This document shows, one piece after another, positions 6,408-7,125 of a stretch of 7,125 nt of DNA. A program made the translations under genes and the position numbers. The notes under the pieces are model-generated. The model ran no database searches. It saw nothing but the letters and a program-made list of their open reading frames with translations, and was not told where the DNA came from. The DNA is from Bryobacterales bacterium. Its GTDB lineage: Bacteria; Acidobacteriota; Terriglobia; Bryobacterales; Bryobacteraceae. Numbering within the stretch: position 1 is the stretch's first letter; the number at the start of each line of letters is the position of its first letter. Where the stretch lies: positions 7,344-14,468 of the forward strand of contig DOZZ01000295.1 of the NCBI GenBank assembly GCA_003517725.1, written 5' to 3'.

Positions 6408-6413
6408 AGCGTA
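6408..6413 (-). promoter_or_regulatory. Possible -10 box (TACGCT) for the phosphatase gene
   Basis: On the minus strand TACGCT fits TANNNT and ends 15 bases before the chosen ATG at 6392. It is a weaker match than the other boxes in this window, and no -35 at standard spacing is convincing. It lies in the 85-base region shared with the divergent SET gene. Confidence 0.25.
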
Positions 6414-6456
6414 GCAACCGACGGTGAACGTTTGGTCACGGCCCCGGCGCATCGTT

Positions 6457-6462
6457 TACAAT
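6457..6462 (+). promoter_or_regulatory. Possible -10 box (TACAAT) for the SET-domain gene
   Basis: TACAAT matches five of six bases of the TATAAT consensus and ends 15 bases before the ATG at 6478. A TTGGTC at 6432-6437 is a poor -35 candidate with a 19-base spacer. A GGAAG at 6465-6469, 8 bases before the ATG, is a possible Shine-Dalgarno site but would lie at or before the predicted transcript start. Confidence 0.45.
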
Positions 6463-6477
6463 TCGGAAGTCCTCTTC

Positions 6478-6942
6478 ATGGGTCAAGTCAAAGTCGTCAA
6501 ATCAAAGGTCCCCCGCCTGGTACCGGAGTTCTGCGCCTTCCAACTGGAAATTCGCAAGTCAAAGATCCACCGCTGGGGCGTCTACGCGCTTGAGAGTATC
6601 CCGGCGCGGCACAAGGTGATCGAGTACACCGGCGAGCGCATCGGCCGGCAGGAGACCCGCCGCCGCAGCGACGCCCAGCACCGCATGATTTACCTGTTCA
6701 CGCTCGATAAATATTGGACGCTCGATGGCGCGGTCGGCGGTAGCGGGGCCGAGTACATCAACCATTCCTGCGACCCCAACCTGCGCGCCAAGGTCACCCA
6801 GGGACACATCCTCTATATGTCGGCACGAATCATAAAAAAAGGCGAAGAGTTGACCGTCGATTACCACTTCGCCAAAGACATCGAGACCGTCTACTGCCAG
6901 TGCGGCGCCGCGAGTTGCCGCGGCACCATCAACCTGAAATAA
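6478..6942 (+). CDS. Small SET-domain protein-lysine methyltransferase with post-SET zinc site
   Basis: This 154-residue protein is almost entirely a SET domain, the S-adenosylmethionine-dependent lysine methyltransferase fold best known from histone methylation. Motifs in order are KSKIHRWGVYA (27-37), EYTGE (49-53), INHSCDPN (94-101), which forms part of the SAM/pseudoknot site, and GEELTVDY (122-129), whose last Tyr is the expected catalytic position. CxCx4C (Cys140, 142, 147) then forms a post-SET motif. With Cys98 of NHSC this gives the four ligands of a post-SET zinc site. The N-terminus (GQVKVVKSK) is basic. There is no signal peptide, so the protein is presumably cytosolic. Its substrate is unknown; ribosomal or DNA-binding proteins are reasonable guesses. 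The frame is open back to GTG 6424, but ATG 6478 sits well after a TACAAT box. The gene is divergent from the phosphatase and converges on a LuxR-type gene with 6 bases between stops. Confidence 0.9.
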   Translation: MGQVKVVKSKVPRLVPEFCAFQLEIRKSKIHRWGVYALESIPARHKVIEYTGERIGRQETRRRSDAQHRMIYLFTLDKYWTLDGAVGGSGAEYINHSCDPNLRAKVTQGHILYMSARIIKKGEELTVDYHFAKDIETVYCQCGAASCRGTINLK

Positions 6943-6948
6943 CCCCGG

Positions 6949-7125
6949 TCAGTTCTGCAGCGTCAGCATGCCTTTCTCCTGCAGTCCGGTCAGTGCCAGC
7001 CCGTAGCGGCCGCGGCAGCCGGTCTTCTCGAAGATGTGCCGTAAATGAATTTTGACGGTACCGGTGCGAATGCCCAGGCTTTCGGCAATATCGCGATTGC
7101 GCAGGCCCTTTTCCACCAGTTCCAC
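6949..7125 (-). CDS. LuxR/GerE-type helix-turn-helix transcriptional regulator, C-terminal part
   Basis: The last 58 codons of a minus-strand gene run in from the window edge and end at TGA (6951-6949). The peptide starts VELVEKGLRNRDIAESLGIR and continues TGTVKIHLRHIFEKTGCRGR. This is the LuxR/GerE DNA-binding domain: 'LV..G..N.dIA..L.i...TVK.H...I..K' gives helices 2 to 4, with TVKIHL beginning the recognition helix. About 18 residues follow to the end. Most such proteins are two-component response regulators with an N-terminal receiver domain, but that part is outside the window, so the signal cannot be inferred. There is no evidence here that it controls the adjacent genes. Confidence 0.85.
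   Translation of the reverse strand: MELVEKGLRNRDIAESLGIRTGTVKIHLRHIFEKTGCRGRYGLALTGLQEKGMLTLQN

Noticed and set aside
6834..6840. A7 run in the SET gene forming an A AAA AAA slippery heptamer in frame
   Set aside because: A -1 shift would remove the GEELTVDY and post-SET motifs and run into antisense of the LuxR gene. No stimulatory hairpin is evident, so programmed frameshifting is unlikely.

Overview
The window is GC-rich, densely coded chromosomal DNA from a bacterium. It has short intergenic gaps and no mobile element, CRISPR array, tRNA or rRNA that I can see. The gene set suggests an environmental, probably diderm soil bacterium, possibly an Acidobacteriota member of the Solibacter/Bryobacterales kind. 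The clues are a fused AroD-AroE enzyme, a Skp/OmpH-type periplasmic chaperone, a PafA-like secreted phosphatase and a small SET-domain methyltransferase. This placement is inference, because no marker gene in the window fixes the taxon.

Layout. On the + strand, the last 18 codons of an unidentified gene (3-59) are followed after 2 bases by a DeoC-family aldolase homologue (62-751). A bifunctional 3-dehydroquinate dehydratase/shikimate dehydrogenase (790-2304) comes next. A run of - strand genes converges on it with only 6 bases between stop codons. In their reading order these are a PafA-like alkaline phosphatase (6392-4824), an OmpH/Skp-like chaperone (4754-4233), a single-pass membrane protein of unknown function (4205-3735), citrate synthase (3713-2577) and a zinc-ribbon protein (2577-2311). 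The zinc-ribbon start codon overlaps the citrate synthase stop by one base. A SET-domain protein (6478-6942, +) is divergent from the phosphatase across an 85-base promoter region. It converges on the C-terminal end of a LuxR/GerE-type regulator (7125-6949, -) that is cut by the window edge. No gene-free stretch exceeds 85 bases.

Function. AroDE performs two consecutive steps of the shikimate pathway, from 3-dehydroquinate through 3-dehydroshikimate to shikimate. Citrate synthase feeds the TCA cycle, or the methylcitrate cycle if it prefers propionyl-CoA. The phosphatase and the OmpH homologue both carry export signals. The gene order does not make one obvious pathway.

The points most worth a second look are these. 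The DeoC homologue has serine where the Schiff-base lysine should be, and its C-terminal phosphate-binding motif is also changed. The SET protein is eukaryote-like and keeps a complete post-SET zinc site. The zinc-ribbon gene is translationally linked to citrate synthase. TANNNT boxes recur 13-15 bases upstream of four start codons, which would give very short leaders. I found no clear multi-gene novel system.
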